From contig NZ_CP104558.1 of NCBI RefSeq assembly GCF_025398035.1, positions 3,358,001 through 3,422,000 of the forward strand: 64,000 bases of DNA. The letters run 5' to 3'. Positions within the stretch are counted from its first letter, which is position 1; every line of letters begins with the position of its first letter. The position numbers and the translations under genes were made by a program. Positions 8,755 through 16,810 of this stretch are shown here, in pieces. The notes under the pieces were generated by a model. The model saw only the letters and a list, made by a program, of their open reading frames with translations. It made no database searches and was not told where the DNA came from. Origin of the DNA: Rossellomorea vietnamensis (GTDB taxonomy: Bacteria; Bacillota; Bacilli; Bacillales; Bacillaceae_B).

Positions 8755-8769
8755 AGATAGCGCTTACAT
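8755..8769 (-). promoter_or_regulatory. cre site upstream of the metN promoter
   Basis: On the minus strand ATGTAAGCGCTATCT matches all fixed positions of WTGNAANCGNWNNCW. It lies about 25 nt upstream of the metN -35, a position from which CcpA more often activates than represses. Function is unproven. Confidence 0.5.
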
Positions 8770-8792
8770 AAAAACACTACCGAAATCCCCTA

Positions 8793-8821
8793 TTGACTTC
8801 CCGTTCCATACCCAGTATTAT
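8793..8821 (+). promoter_or_regulatory. Sigma-A promoter of metNPQ
   Basis: TTGACT (8793-8798), 17 nt, TATTAT (8816-8821). Transcription would begin about 30 nt before the riboswitch aptamer. Confidence 0.8.
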
Positions 8822-8858
8822 CCTCTATAAGATAAATTTTTGAAAATTACATACATTC

Positions 8859-9010
8859 AATTATCAAGAGTGACCGAGGGATCAGGCCCTATGACGTCCG
8901 GCAACCTCCAGAAATGGAACGGTGCTAATTCCTGCAGAATGATTTCATTCTGAGAGATAAGTCGAGATAAACAGGCGATGCTTCTTTCAGTTGAAAGAGG
9001 CATTTTTTAT
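8859..9010 (+). ncRNA. SAM-I (S-box) riboswitch with terminator
   Basis: The aptamer (8859-8963) shows the S-box core in order: TTATCAAGAG, GACCGAGGGATC, GGCAACC, GGTGCTAATTCCTGC and the closing GAGAGATAAG. It is followed at 8978-9010 by a hairpin (TGCTTCTTTCAG against TTGAAAGAGGCA) ending in six T. S-adenosylmethionine binding is expected to favour this terminator and shut off metNPQ. The three-gene methionine importer directly downstream agrees. Confidence 0.95.
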
Positions 9011-9032
9011 TGGAGAAAAAGGGGTGTGCACA

Positions 9033-10046
9033 TTGATCGAGATTCGGAATCTAGTAAAAACGTACAAAACGAAAAAGCAAACGGTGGTCGGTGTCGACAA
9101 CGTCTCTGTCACTATTAAAAAAGGGGAGATCTTCGGGATCGTCGGGTACAGCGGAGCGGGGAAGAGCTCACTCATTCGCTGCCTGAATCTATTAGAGACC
9201 CCGACATCAGGGGAAATCATCATCGATGGTCAGGATTTCACGAAGCTCACATCCAAGGAGTTAAGACTTGCCCGGCAAAAAACGAGCATGATCTTCCAGC
9301 ACTTTCACCTCATCAAATCGAAGACGGTGTTTGATAATCTCGCCTTTGCTTTGAAAGCGGCCCATGTACCGAAAGCGAAAATCAAACCGAGAGTCGTCGA
9401 GCTCTTGGAGATGGTCGGTCTTTCAGACAAAGCCGACTCCTACCCGGCACAGCTCAGCGGAGGACAGAAGCAGAGAGTCGGAATTGCGAGGGCACTTGCC
9501 AACAACCCATCGGTATTACTGTGTGATGAAGCGACATCGGCCCTGGATCCGAATACTACGAAATCGATCTTGAAGCTTTTGAAAAAAATCAACGAGGAAC
9601 TGGGATTGACAATTGTGCTCATCACCCATGAGATGGAAGTAGTAAAGGAAATCTGTGACAGGATGGCCGTGATGCAGGACGGGAAGATCGTGGAGGAAGG
9701 TCCCGTGTATGACCTGTTTGCCGAACCGAAGCAGCCTTTGACGAAGCAGTTCATCGAAACGATTCTCCAATTCGAACTGCCACAGCATCTGGTGGAATCG
9801 AGAAGGGGGAAGCTCATCAAGATTCAATTCAAAGGATCCATCGCCGAGGAAAGCGTCGTATCAGAGGTGTTTCAGCGGTACAAGGTGCGGGGGAATATCC
9901 TCCACGGTAAAATTGAATACATTCAGGATGTCCCACTTGGGATCTTCATCATGGAACTGATCGGATCAGCTGACGAAATCGAAGCGGCGATCCGTTATAT
10001 CACGGCCAAGACACAAAGCCTGGAGGTGCTTGAGGATGTTGCCTGA
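9033..10046 (+). CDS. metN: Methionine ABC transporter, ATP-binding protein
   Basis: A 337-aa ATPase with Walker A GYSGAGKSS, Q-loop, signature LSGGQKQRVGIARAL, Walker B VLLCDEATSALD and the H-loop ITHEM. The C-terminal 90 residues are the NIL/ACT-like methionine-sensing domain of MetN proteins, giving transinhibition. The chosen start is TTG at 9033, eight bases after AAGGGG; reading further upstream would run into the riboswitch terminator hairpin at 8978-9010, which cannot be coding. It overlaps metP by 11 nt. Confidence 0.95.
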   Translation: MIEIRNLVKTYKTKKQTVVGVDNVSVTIKKGEIFGIVGYSGAGKSSLIRCLNLLETPTSGEIIIDGQDFTKLTSKELRLARQKTSMIFQHFHLIKSKTVFDNLAFALKAAHVPKAKIKPRVVELLEMVGLSDKADSYPAQLSGGQKQRVGIARALANNPSVLLCDEATSALDPNTTKSILKLLKKINEELGLTIVLITHEMEVVKEICDRMAVMQDGKIVEEGPVYDLFAEPKQPLTKQFIETILQFELPQHLVESRRGKLIKIQFKGSIAEESVVSEVFQRYKVRGNILHGKIEYIQDVPLGIFIMELIGSADEIEAAIRYITAKTQSLEVLEDVA

Positions 10047-10701
10047 TTCATTGACTTCTATATTGCCAGAATTGAATAAAGCCTTTTTTGAAACGGTGTA
10101 TATGGTGGGGATCTCATTAGCCGTAGCGATTATAGTGGGATTGCCGCTGGGGATTCTGCTTTTCGTAACAGACAAGGGCTTATTTTTACAAAATAGTGTG
10201 ATTAAAAAAGTGGTAGGATTCGTCGTGAATATGGTCCGCTCGGTTCCTTTCATTATTCTATTAGTGGCCCTTTTACCATTAACCAAACTATTGACCGGGA
10301 CGACGATCGGACCGACGGCGGCATCGGTATCACTCTCGGTTGCGGGTATTCCGTTTTTTGCGAGAATGGTAGAAACGTCCCTCAGGGAGATTGATAAAGG
10401 GGTCATCGAAGCCTCGGTTTCAGTCGGGGCCAGTCCTTGGATGATCATCAAGGACGTGCTGTTACCGGAAGCGCGGCCGGCCGTCATTCAGGCGATCACG
10501 ATTACAACGATCAGTTTAGTCGCCTATTCCGCCATGGCCGGCATCGTCGGCGGAGGCGGAGTCGGGGACCTGGCGATTCGCTTCGGGTACTACCGTTATG
10601 ACAACACGGTGATGATCACGACCGTGGTCATTCTGATTTGTCTGGTTCAGCTCATCCAATACACGGGTGATATATTTGCACGATTAGTCGATAAACGATA
10701 A
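10036..10701 (+). CDS. metP: Methionine ABC transporter permease
   Basis: A 221-aa permease of the MetI type with five membrane helices and the coupling motif EASVSGASPWMII-like (residues about 115-130). ATG at 10036 was preferred over TTG at 10030 because GGAGG sits nine bases before it, inside the end of metN. Translational coupling with metN is likely. Confidence 0.94.
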   Translation: MLPDSLTSILPELNKAFFETVYMVGISLAVAIIVGLPLGILLFVTDKGLFLQNSVIKKVVGFVVNMVRSVPFIILLVALLPLTKLLTGTTIGPTAASVSLSVAGIPFFARMVETSLREIDKGVIEASVSVGASPWMIIKDVLLPEARPAVIQAITITTISLVAYSAMAGIVGGGGVGDLAIRFGYYRYDNTVMITTVVILICLVQLIQYTGDIFARLVDKR

Positions 10702-10721
10702 CAACTATAGGGGGAACAAAA

Positions 10722-11537
10722 GTGAAAAAGTGGATATTATTTGTAGCATTAGCGGTAACAGTAAGCTTACTGGCAGCATGCGGCGGAGAAGAGGCAAGCT
10801 CGGAAGATAAAAAAGAAGTGACCATTGGAGCGACATCCGGTCCATATAGTGATATGGTGACCAAAGCGATCAAGCCCGGTCTTGAAGAAAAAGGCTATAC
10901 GGTGGAAGTGAAGGAATTCAGTGACTACATACAGCCAAACAACGCACTGGCACAGGGAGACCTGGATGCGAACCTGTTCCAGCACAAGATCTATATGGAA
11001 ACCTTCGCGAAACAGCATAACATGGACCTATCCGAAGTCATTGTCGTACCGACGGCGCCGATGGGAATCTACTCACAGAAGTTTGATTCCATCAAGGACA
11101 TCAAAGAAGGCAGTGCCATCGCGATTCCGAACGATCCGACGAACGCCGCACGTGCATTTCAAATCCTTGAGGACGCCAAGCTGATCACGTTAAAGCCGGA
11201 CACGGATCCATTGACCGTATCCGAAAAAGACATTGATAAAAACGTGAAAAACCTGCAGTTCAAACCAATCGAAGCGGCACAGCTTCCAAGAGCTGTAGAC
11301 AGTGTCGATCTATCGGCAGTTCCTGGGAACTATGCACTGGCAGCAGACATGGACCTTCTCGATGCCCTGCAGCTGGAGGACATGCCCGACCAATACCGCA
11401 ACCGGGTAGTCATGAACACAAAAGACGTTGACTCACAACTCGCCAAAGACATCAAAGCCGTCGTCGAAGCAGACCAATTCGAAAAAACCATCGACCAAGA
11501 CTTCAAAGGCTTCGGCAAACCCGAGTGGATGGAGTAG
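10722..11537 (+). CDS. metQ: Methionine-binding lipoprotein
   Basis: A 271-aa NlpA/MetQ-family lipoprotein. It has a short signal with lipobox LLAAC (Cys near 20) and mature motifs typical of the family: TIGATSGPYSDM, QGDLDANLFQHK and AIPNDPTNAARA. It delivers D- or L-methionine to MetNP. The stop codon overlaps the first base of the palindromic element at 11537, which may also end the transcript. Confidence 0.95.
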   Translation: MKKWILFVALAVTVSLLAACGGEEASSEDKKEVTIGATSGPYSDMVTKAIKPGLEEKGYTVEVKEFSDYIQPNNALAQGDLDANLFQHKIYMETFAKQHNMDLSEVIVVPTAPMGIYSQKFDSIKDIKEGSAIAIPNDPTNAARAFQILEDAKLITLKPDTDPLTVSEKDIDKNVKNLQFKPIEAAQLPRAVDSVDLSAVPGNYALAADMDLLDALQLEDMPDQYRNRVVMNTKDVDSQLAKDIKAVVEADQFEKTIDQDFKGFGKPEWME

Positions 11538-11624
11538 AGGGACGGACCTCGATTTTCACCATAATTCAATAGTGAAACGTGATAGGGACGGGCTTCCGCA
11601 TGAAAATGCGGAGGTCCGTCCCTC
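11537..11624. repeat. 88-nt palindromic element, copy A
   Basis: Perfect 14-nt arms, GAGGGACGGACCTC (11537-11550) and GAGGTCCGTCCCTC (11611-11624), enclose 60 nt. The 3' half of the interior carries GTGATAG, GGGCTT and TGAAA in the same register as copy B at 12843-12930. An extra hairpin TCCGCAT-GAAA-ATGCGGA lies at 11595-11612. It overlaps the metQ stop and ends five bases before the SEC-C gene's stop. Confidence 0.85.
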
Positions 11625-11629
11625 ATCTA

Positions 11630-12784
11630 TTATAGGCAGCACTTCTTATATTTCTTCCCGCTTCCGCACGGGCAGGGGTCGTTGCGTCCGATTTTGTCGC
11701 CTGTTTGGACGGGTTGTGTAACGAGTAGTGGTTGTTCATCCAATGAATGCTTTTCCACTTCTTCGATGAGACTTTTCCACTGTGGAAGTTTCGGATGATC
11801 GATTCCGTTCATGACGCAGTTGACGTAAAGGGATTCTTCCAGACAAAGCATATTCTCATCATAGCCTTCTTCGATGAGTGCTTCGATTTTGGGAATCGAG
11901 TCCGCTGATAGCTGCTGACATAAATAATCCGCTATCAGTGTTTTAGCGGTAAGGTCATCTGTTTGATCAAATAATCGTAACAGTGCTTGTTCCGCCTCAG
12001 CGCTCTTTATTCTGCCTAATACATCCAGTGTATAGAAATAGGTGTTCCCATAGAGAGCTACTTTTTCAACCTCGCGTACCACCTGATCTGACCCTATCTT
12101 CACCAGGGCATTGGCCACTTCCTCCAACAACAAATCTTCTGCTCCCTCGTTCTTGAAGAGGTTCACCAACTGTGGGATCACGCTCTCTTTGCGGATTTCC
12201 CCAGCCATATATACTGTGTATACTAGATTGAAGCCGCCTAGCTCATCTTCCTCAATCTGTACCTCCCAGCTTTTCATTTCCCCTTTCTTAACCAGCTCGT
12301 GGACGATCCTTTTCCCGTGGTCAAAATACACCTGGTCATACTCATTCGTATCCAAGTAATGCATAACACCATCAAGCTCCATGAATAATTCCTCATCTTT
12401 TAAATACGGAAGCTTTGCGATTTTCTTCAGTTGCTCTTCATCTAGAAAAGGTTTTACTTCATCTCTGTATGAAATCAGTAAATCTGTATCGGCATTCGCT
12501 ATTAATTGAATGTAGAAGAGTACGTCGGCATCCTTTTTACTCAGGCTATTCAACCGATTGACTACCTCCGTCAGCCCTTCCTCATTCAACGGCATGTACA
12601 TTAAATAAGGAAGTATAGGGGAAGAGTATTCCGAAACCTGTCCACGGTCATGGGCCTTTAACCCGGTTAAAAATGTATCACCATCAACCAAATAAGAACC
12701 TTCCAACATTTCAATCGCATATCTCTGCACAAACGGGTCCTCACTCAAAAAATAAGGCTCGACACTTTCAACAAAACGCATCAT
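11630..12784 (-). CDS. HEAT-like repeat protein with C-terminal SEC-C motif
   Basis: A 384-aa, mostly alpha-helical acidic protein. The middle (about 170-300) looks like HEAT/Armadillo-type helical pairs ([22 protein letters not shown] and similar). The C-terminus is a canonical SEC-C zinc-binding motif, [16 protein letters not shown], as in SecA and YecA-like proteins. The start at 12784 follows AAAGGATGG; the GTG at 12802 would overlap that ribosome site. It is a lone gene convergent with metQ and flanked by the two 88-nt repeats in direct orientation. Function unknown; SEC-C motifs bind zinc and often mediate ribosome or protein contacts. Confidence 0.85.
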   Translation of the reverse strand: MMRFVESVEPYFLSEDPFVQRYAIEMLEGSYLVDGDTFLTGLKAHDRGQVSEYSSPILPYLMYMPLNEEGLTEVVNRLNSLSKKDADVLFYIQLIANADTDLLISYRDEVKPFLDEEQLKKIAKLPYLKDEELFMELDGVMHYLDTNEYDQVYFDHGKRIVHELVKKGEMKSWEVQIEEDELGGFNLVYTVYMAGEIRKESVIPQLVNLFKNEGAEDLLLEEVANALVKIGSDQVVREVEKVALYGNTYFYTLDVLGRIKSAEAEQALLRLFDQTDDLTAKTLIADYLCQQLSADSIPKIEALIEEGYDENMLCLEESLYVNCVMNGIDHPKLPQWKSLIEEVEKHSLDEQPLLVTQPVQTGDKIGRNDPCPCGSGKKYKKCCL

Positions 12785-12842
12785 CCAACCATCCTTTATC
12801 ACGTATTTCCTTCAGTGTAATGGGTGAAAGGGGAAAAGGGAA

Positions 12843-12930
12843 GAGGGACGGACCTCAGTTATGTCAACTCCAGAAGGGAAAAGTGTGATAGACAAGGGCT
12901 TTCATTGAAATACCGAGAGGTCCGTCCCTC
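12843..12930. repeat. 88-nt palindromic element, copy B
   Basis: It has the same 14-nt arms as copy A (12843-12856 and 12917-12930), the same 60-nt interior length, and matching interior words GTGATAG, GGGCTT and TGAAA. It lies upstream of the SEC-C gene, so the two copies bracket that gene. Confidence 0.85.
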
Positions 12931-12995
12931 CCAGACTCCAAAACAAAAAACTTTCCCATTTTCAAAGGATTTCCCGTCTTGGTAGCGAATGTATA

Positions 12996-13028
12996 TATTA
13001 ACGGTATTATTAAGGAACTTTTCCTTAA
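12996..13028 (+). promoter_or_regulatory. Shared promoter/operator module of the AbgT locus, copy 1
   Basis: TATTAACGG (12996-13004) is followed, at a fixed distance of 16 nt between module starts, by the palindrome TTAAGGAA-CTT-TTCCTTAA (13010-13028). An equivalent module with identical spacing stands before the AbgT transporter at 18234. It is the likely binding site of the regulator encoded at 16811. Confidence 0.7.
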
Positions 13029-13059
13029 ATAATCATTCGACCGAAAAAGGAGATTTTTC

Positions 13060-14262
13060 ATGGATATAAAACAGCTTGTTCAATCATTAGAGAATGAAGT
13101 CATTGCCTTGCGGCGACATCTTCACCAGCATCCGGAAGTGAGTGGCGAGGAATTCGAAACGTCCAAGACGATTCAACAGAAGCTTTCGGAAGCTGGCATC
13201 CCTTATCAAACAGGCTTTGCCAAGACCGGAGTACTGGGAATCATCAAAGGGGAAAAGCCTGGAGGGACGGTAGCGCTCAGAGCGGACATCGATGCCCTGC
13301 CGATCCAGGAAGAAAACGACCTTCCATACACATCATCCGTCCCCGATAAAATGCATGCCTGCGGCCACGATGCCCATGCGGCAATGCTTATCGGGACAGG
13401 GAAAGTCCTCAATCAGTTGAAGTCGGACATAAAGGGAACGGTCCTCCTGGTCTTTCAACCTGCTGAAGAGAATGCCCCGATAGGAGGTTCCCAACAAATG
13501 ATGGAGGATGGGGTCTTCGACGAATTCACGCCTGACGTCATTTTTGGACAACATGTATGGCCGGATCTGCCTGAAGGGGAGGTCGGGGTGTTGCAAAACG
13601 AAATCATGGGTGCTTCAGACCGCTTCAAGATCACCGTCAAAGGTTCAGGCGGACATGCCAGCATGCCTCACCAAACCAATGATGCGATCATCATCGCCAA
13701 TAACCTCATCACCCAGCTCCAGACCATCGTTAGCCGAAATACCGATCCCATTGATTCCGCGGTTGTCACCATCGGTAAAATCGAAGGTGGATACCGCTAT
13801 AATGTCATCGCGGATAGCGTGACCCTGGAAGGAACGATCCGAACGTTCAAACCGGAAGTGAAAGAAATGGTGAAGAGCCGCTTTTATTCCATCATAGAAG
13901 GAGTCGGAAAAAGCTTTGATGCACACATGACCATTGACTATTTGGATGGATATCCGGCAACGGTCAACTCCCCGGAATGGGCTGAGGAAGTAAGGAATGC
14001 TGCTCAGAAGGTGCTTGGGGAAAACGGAACACCAACCGTATCGCCATCCCTTGGAGGGGAGGATTTCTCCCGGTTCCTTCAGAAATATCCCGGAGCCTTC
14101 TACTGGCTAGGAACGTCAGTGAAAGAGACGGAACCTCAATATCCCCTCCATGACCCCCGTTTTAAATTGAATGAACACGCGTTAAACAAAGGGGTGGAAG
14201 TAATGGTTCAGCTTACGTTGGATGCCTTGGGAAGACTGGAAAAAGAGGTGACCAGCGCATGA
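13060..14262 (+). CDS. M20 family amidohydrolase (N-acyl-amino-acid / hippurate hydrolase type)
   Basis: A 400-aa metallopeptidase-like amidohydrolase without signal peptide. Metal-site motifs are RADIDALPI, MHACGHDAH (about 103-111), PAEENAPIGG, FGQHVWP and the closing GGEDFSRFL. The dimerisation domain sits at about 185-295. The family removes acyl groups from amino acids or short peptides. AAGGAG precedes the ATG. It is the first gene of a run of overlapping hydrolase genes, behind the shared promoter module. With an AbgT transporter downstream, an aminobenzoyl-glutamate-like or other N-acyl amino acid substrate is plausible, not shown. Confidence 0.9.
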   Translation: MDIKQLVQSLENEVIALRRHLHQHPEVSGEEFETSKTIQQKLSEAGIPYQTGFAKTGVLGIIKGEKPGGTVALRADIDALPIQEENDLPYTSSVPDKMHACGHDAHAAMLIGTGKVLNQLKSDIKGTVLLVFQPAEENAPIGGSQQMMEDGVFDEFTPDVIFGQHVWPDLPEGEVGVLQNEIMGASDRFKITVKGSGGHASMPHQTNDAIIIANNLITQLQTIVSRNTDPIDSAVVTIGKIEGGYRYNVIADSVTLEGTIRTFKPEVKEMVKSRFYSIIEGVGKSFDAHMTIDYLDGYPATVNSPEWAEEVRNAAQKVLGENGTPTVSPSLGGEDFSRFLQKYPGAFYWLGTSVKETEPQYPLHDPRFKLNEHALNKGVEVMVQLTLDALGRLEKEVTSA

Positions 14263-15578
14263 AATCACTCGAACAGTTTATGGAAGAAATAGCCCCGGTT
14301 CTCACTGCTTTCAGGCGTACCTTACATCAAAAGCCGGAACTCGGCTTCACGGAATATGTCACTACCTATCTTCTTGGGAAAAAATTGACGGATCTCGGAT
14401 TCACGATCCACATGGGAAAAGAAGCCTTGGAATCGAGGGACCGAATGGGAGTCCCTCCAAATGAATTCCTTCATCTACAAGAGGAGCGTTCCAGACTGGA
14501 AGGGGTGGAGGAAAGTTGGCTGGATAAAATGCGAGGGGGGCATACAGGGCTGGTCGCCACATTGGATACGGGTCAGCCCGGTCCTCATATGGCGTTCCGG
14601 TTCGATATCGATGCTTTGCCCATCAGGGAGTCTACTGACCCGGAACATTTTCCTGCAAAAGGGAATTTCAGCTCTTCCCATGATGGCGTCATGCATGCCT
14701 GCGGCCATGACGGACACGCGGCAATCGGCCTCGGTGTCGCCACTTTTTTAACTCAATACAAAGACCAGCTTTCCGGGAAGTTCACACTCCTCTTTCAACC
14801 GGCAGAGGAAGGAGGACGGGGAGCCAAGGCCATGGTGAAAAAAGGCTGGCTCCACCAAGTCGATTATTTTGCAAGCGGTCATATCGGGATCCGGAACACA
14901 AAGCTCGGTCACGTCTACGCGACAACAAACTCATTTCTGGCTTCTTCCAAAATCAATGTCACCTATAAAGGGAAAGCGGCACATGCCGGCCTCGAGCCTG
15001 AAAAAGGAAAAAATGCACTGCTTGCAGCAGCTGCTGCAAGCATTCATCTCTATACCATCCCGCGTCATTCCGATGGGGCATCAAGAATCAATGTCGGGAA
15101 GCTTCTAGCAGGAGCAGGACGAAACATCATTGCCGATGAAGCTCAGCTTGAAATGGAAACAAGGGGAGAAACGACAACAATCAATCAGTATATGTTGAAT
15201 GAAGCACTGCGAATCCTCCGGGCATCCGGTGAACTGTATGGGGTGGAAACCGTCATCGATGTAGTAGGGGATACGGTGGAAGCAGAATGTAACAGAGACT
15301 GGATCCAGTGGCTGAACGAAGCTGCGGAGGCAAGCCCGTTCATCTCGGAAGTTCATGATGTCTTACCTTTAAAAGCATCAGAGGATGTCACGTACATGAT
15401 CAACGAAGTACAGAAGCAGGGTGGAAGCGCAACGTTCATGGTGTTCGGGACAGAGTTGAAAAACGGCCATCATCATCACGCCTTCGATTTCGAAGAAGGG
15501 GTCCTGCAGGTGGCGGTCGATGCCTTCGCCCGTCTTATATTAAAACGATCTCACCAAAAAGAGGAGGGTACACGTTGA
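14259..15578 (+). CDS. AbgA-like M20 aminobenzoyl-glutamate hydrolase subunit
   Basis: A 439-aa M20 amidohydrolase that keeps the features separating AbgA from ordinary hippurate hydrolases: the insert after residue 55 with DRMGVPP, GGHTGLVATLDTG, HACGHDGHAAIGLG, FQPAEEGGRGAKAMV and the late GHHHHAFDFEEGVL. Length and order fit AbgA, a subunit of p-aminobenzoyl-glutamate hydrolase. The ATG overlaps the previous stop by four bases (ATGA), which implies translational coupling and perhaps a complex with the neighbour. In E. coli AbgA works with AbgB; here the 13060 product may fill that place. Confidence 0.85.
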   Translation: MKSLEQFMEEIAPVLTAFRRTLHQKPELGFTEYVTTYLLGKKLTDLGFTIHMGKEALESRDRMGVPPNEFLHLQEERSRLEGVEESWLDKMRGGHTGLVATLDTGQPGPHMAFRFDIDALPIRESTDPEHFPAKGNFSSSHDGVMHACGHDGHAAIGLGVATFLTQYKDQLSGKFTLLFQPAEEGGRGAKAMVKKGWLHQVDYFASGHIGIRNTKLGHVYATTNSFLASSKINVTYKGKAAHAGLEPEKGKNALLAAAAASIHLYTIPRHSDGASRINVGKLLAGAGRNIIADEAQLEMETRGETTTINQYMLNEALRILRASGELYGVETVIDVVGDTVEAECNRDWIQWLNEAAEASPFISEVHDVLPLKASEDVTYMINEVQKQGGSATFMVFGTELKNGHHHHAFDFEEGVLQVAVDAFARLILKRSHQKEEGTR

Positions 15579-16807
15579 AAGAATGGCTTGATACTACAAT
15601 AAAGGCGTTGAACCTTGTTGATTCGATGAATCAGCCGGACGGATTTACAAGGTTAGGATATTCAGAGGAAGAATTGGAAGCCATGAACGTATTCCGAAAC
15701 GTGGCAGAAAGCTTAGGATTAACTGTCCGGAGAGACCAGGCAGGAAACCTATTTGCCAGATGGGATGGGGAGACGGATCACGTCGTTATGACGGGATCTC
15801 ATCTCGACACGGTTGAGAATGGAGGAGGGTACGACGGGGCAGCAGGTATCCTCTGCAGTTTGGGTGCCGTAAAAACCCTGAAAGATCATGGGTTCAGTCC
15901 GCACCATAGCATAGAAGTGGTCTGCTTTGCCTCGGAAGAATCAGCCCGTTTCGGTGTGTCCACCATTGGAAGTAAGAGCGTCGCGGGAATTCTTGATAAA
16001 ACCATTGAAAAAGTAACGGACCGCCATGGTACTTCGGTTAAAGAAGCGGTAGAATCCACTATCCTGAACTGGTCAACGGTCCAACATGCCGAACGATCCC
16101 AAGACGACATCCTTTCTTTCATCGAGCTCCATATCGAACAAGGTACCCAAATCGAAGACCATGGAGCACGATTCGGAATCGTCAGGGGCGTCGCCTGCCC
16201 GATCCGCTTGAAGGTGAAAGTGGAAGGAATGGCGGGGCACACGGGAACGACCCCGATGGGAAAACGGACTGACGCCCTTGTGGCGATCGCTCCCCTTATT
16301 TCATTCGTTTCCGAGAAGGCGGAGGAGTTCTCCCGTCAATCCCCGAAACCACTTGTGGCAACCGTCAGCACCCTGAACGTAAAGCCGGATGTCATGAACG
16401 TCATCCCCGGTTACGTGGAAGCGGGCATCGATATCCGCTCCGTCGACGATGACCTGAAGAGATTGATGAGTGATAAAATAATCGAAAAATGCCGAAGCTT
16501 AGAGAATGACTTTAATGTTACAATCAAAGTGGAAACTCTTGTAGATAATCCTTCCATTCTATTGGATGGAGAGCTGACAGCGAGGGTAAAGGGAGCCGGG
16601 GAAAGCCTCGGGTACCCATCCCATGAAATGGACAGCGGGGCAGGGCATGATGTCATGAATATGGCAGCGAAATGGCCATCCGCTTTGGTCTTCATTCCTT
16701 GTGAAAAGGGGATCAGCCACCATCCGATGGAGCATAGCACGCTTAAGGACCTATCTATGGGAGTCGAGATTCTAGCTGAAGTATTGAAGCAAGAAGCAGG
16801 TGAATAA
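15575..16807 (+). CDS. M20 Zn-dependent hydrolase, hydantoinase/carbamoylase subfamily (AllC-like)
   Basis: A 410-aa enzyme of the branch that includes allantoate amidohydrolase, N-carbamoyl-L-amino-acid hydrolase and beta-ureidopropionase. Typical blocks are TGSHLDTVENGGGYDGAAG, FASEESARFG, ELHIEQG, GMAGHTGTTPMGKR, SGAGHDVMNMA and GISHHPMEHS. The TTG start overlaps the previous stop (TTGA) with GAGGAGG upstream. The chemistry is hydrolysis of an N-carbamoyl or similar amide with ammonia or CO2 release; the true substrate cannot be read from sequence. Its place after two AbgA-type hydrolases suggests sequential breakdown of one imported compound. Confidence 0.88.
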   Translation: MKEWLDTTIKALNLVDSMNQPDGFTRLGYSEEELEAMNVFRNVAESLGLTVRRDQAGNLFARWDGETDHVVMTGSHLDTVENGGGYDGAAGILCSLGAVKTLKDHGFSPHHSIEVVCFASEESARFGVSTIGSKSVAGILDKTIEKVTDRHGTSVKEAVESTILNWSTVQHAERSQDDILSFIELHIEQGTQIEDHGARFGIVRGVACPIRLKVKVEGMAGHTGTTPMGKRTDALVAIAPLISFVSEKAEEFSRQSPKPLVATVSTLNVKPDVMNVIPGYVEAGIDIRSVDDDLKRLMSDKIIEKCRSLENDFNVTIKVETLVDNPSILLDGELTARVKGAGESLGYPSHEMDSGAGHDVMNMAAKWPSALVFIPCEKGISHHPMEHSTLKDLSMGVEILAEVLKQEAGE

Positions 16808-16810
16808 TCA

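Noticed and set aside
8991-9032. Upstream extension of metN
   Set aside because: It would translate the riboswitch terminator hairpin and poly-U; TTG at 9033 with AAGGGG fits better.
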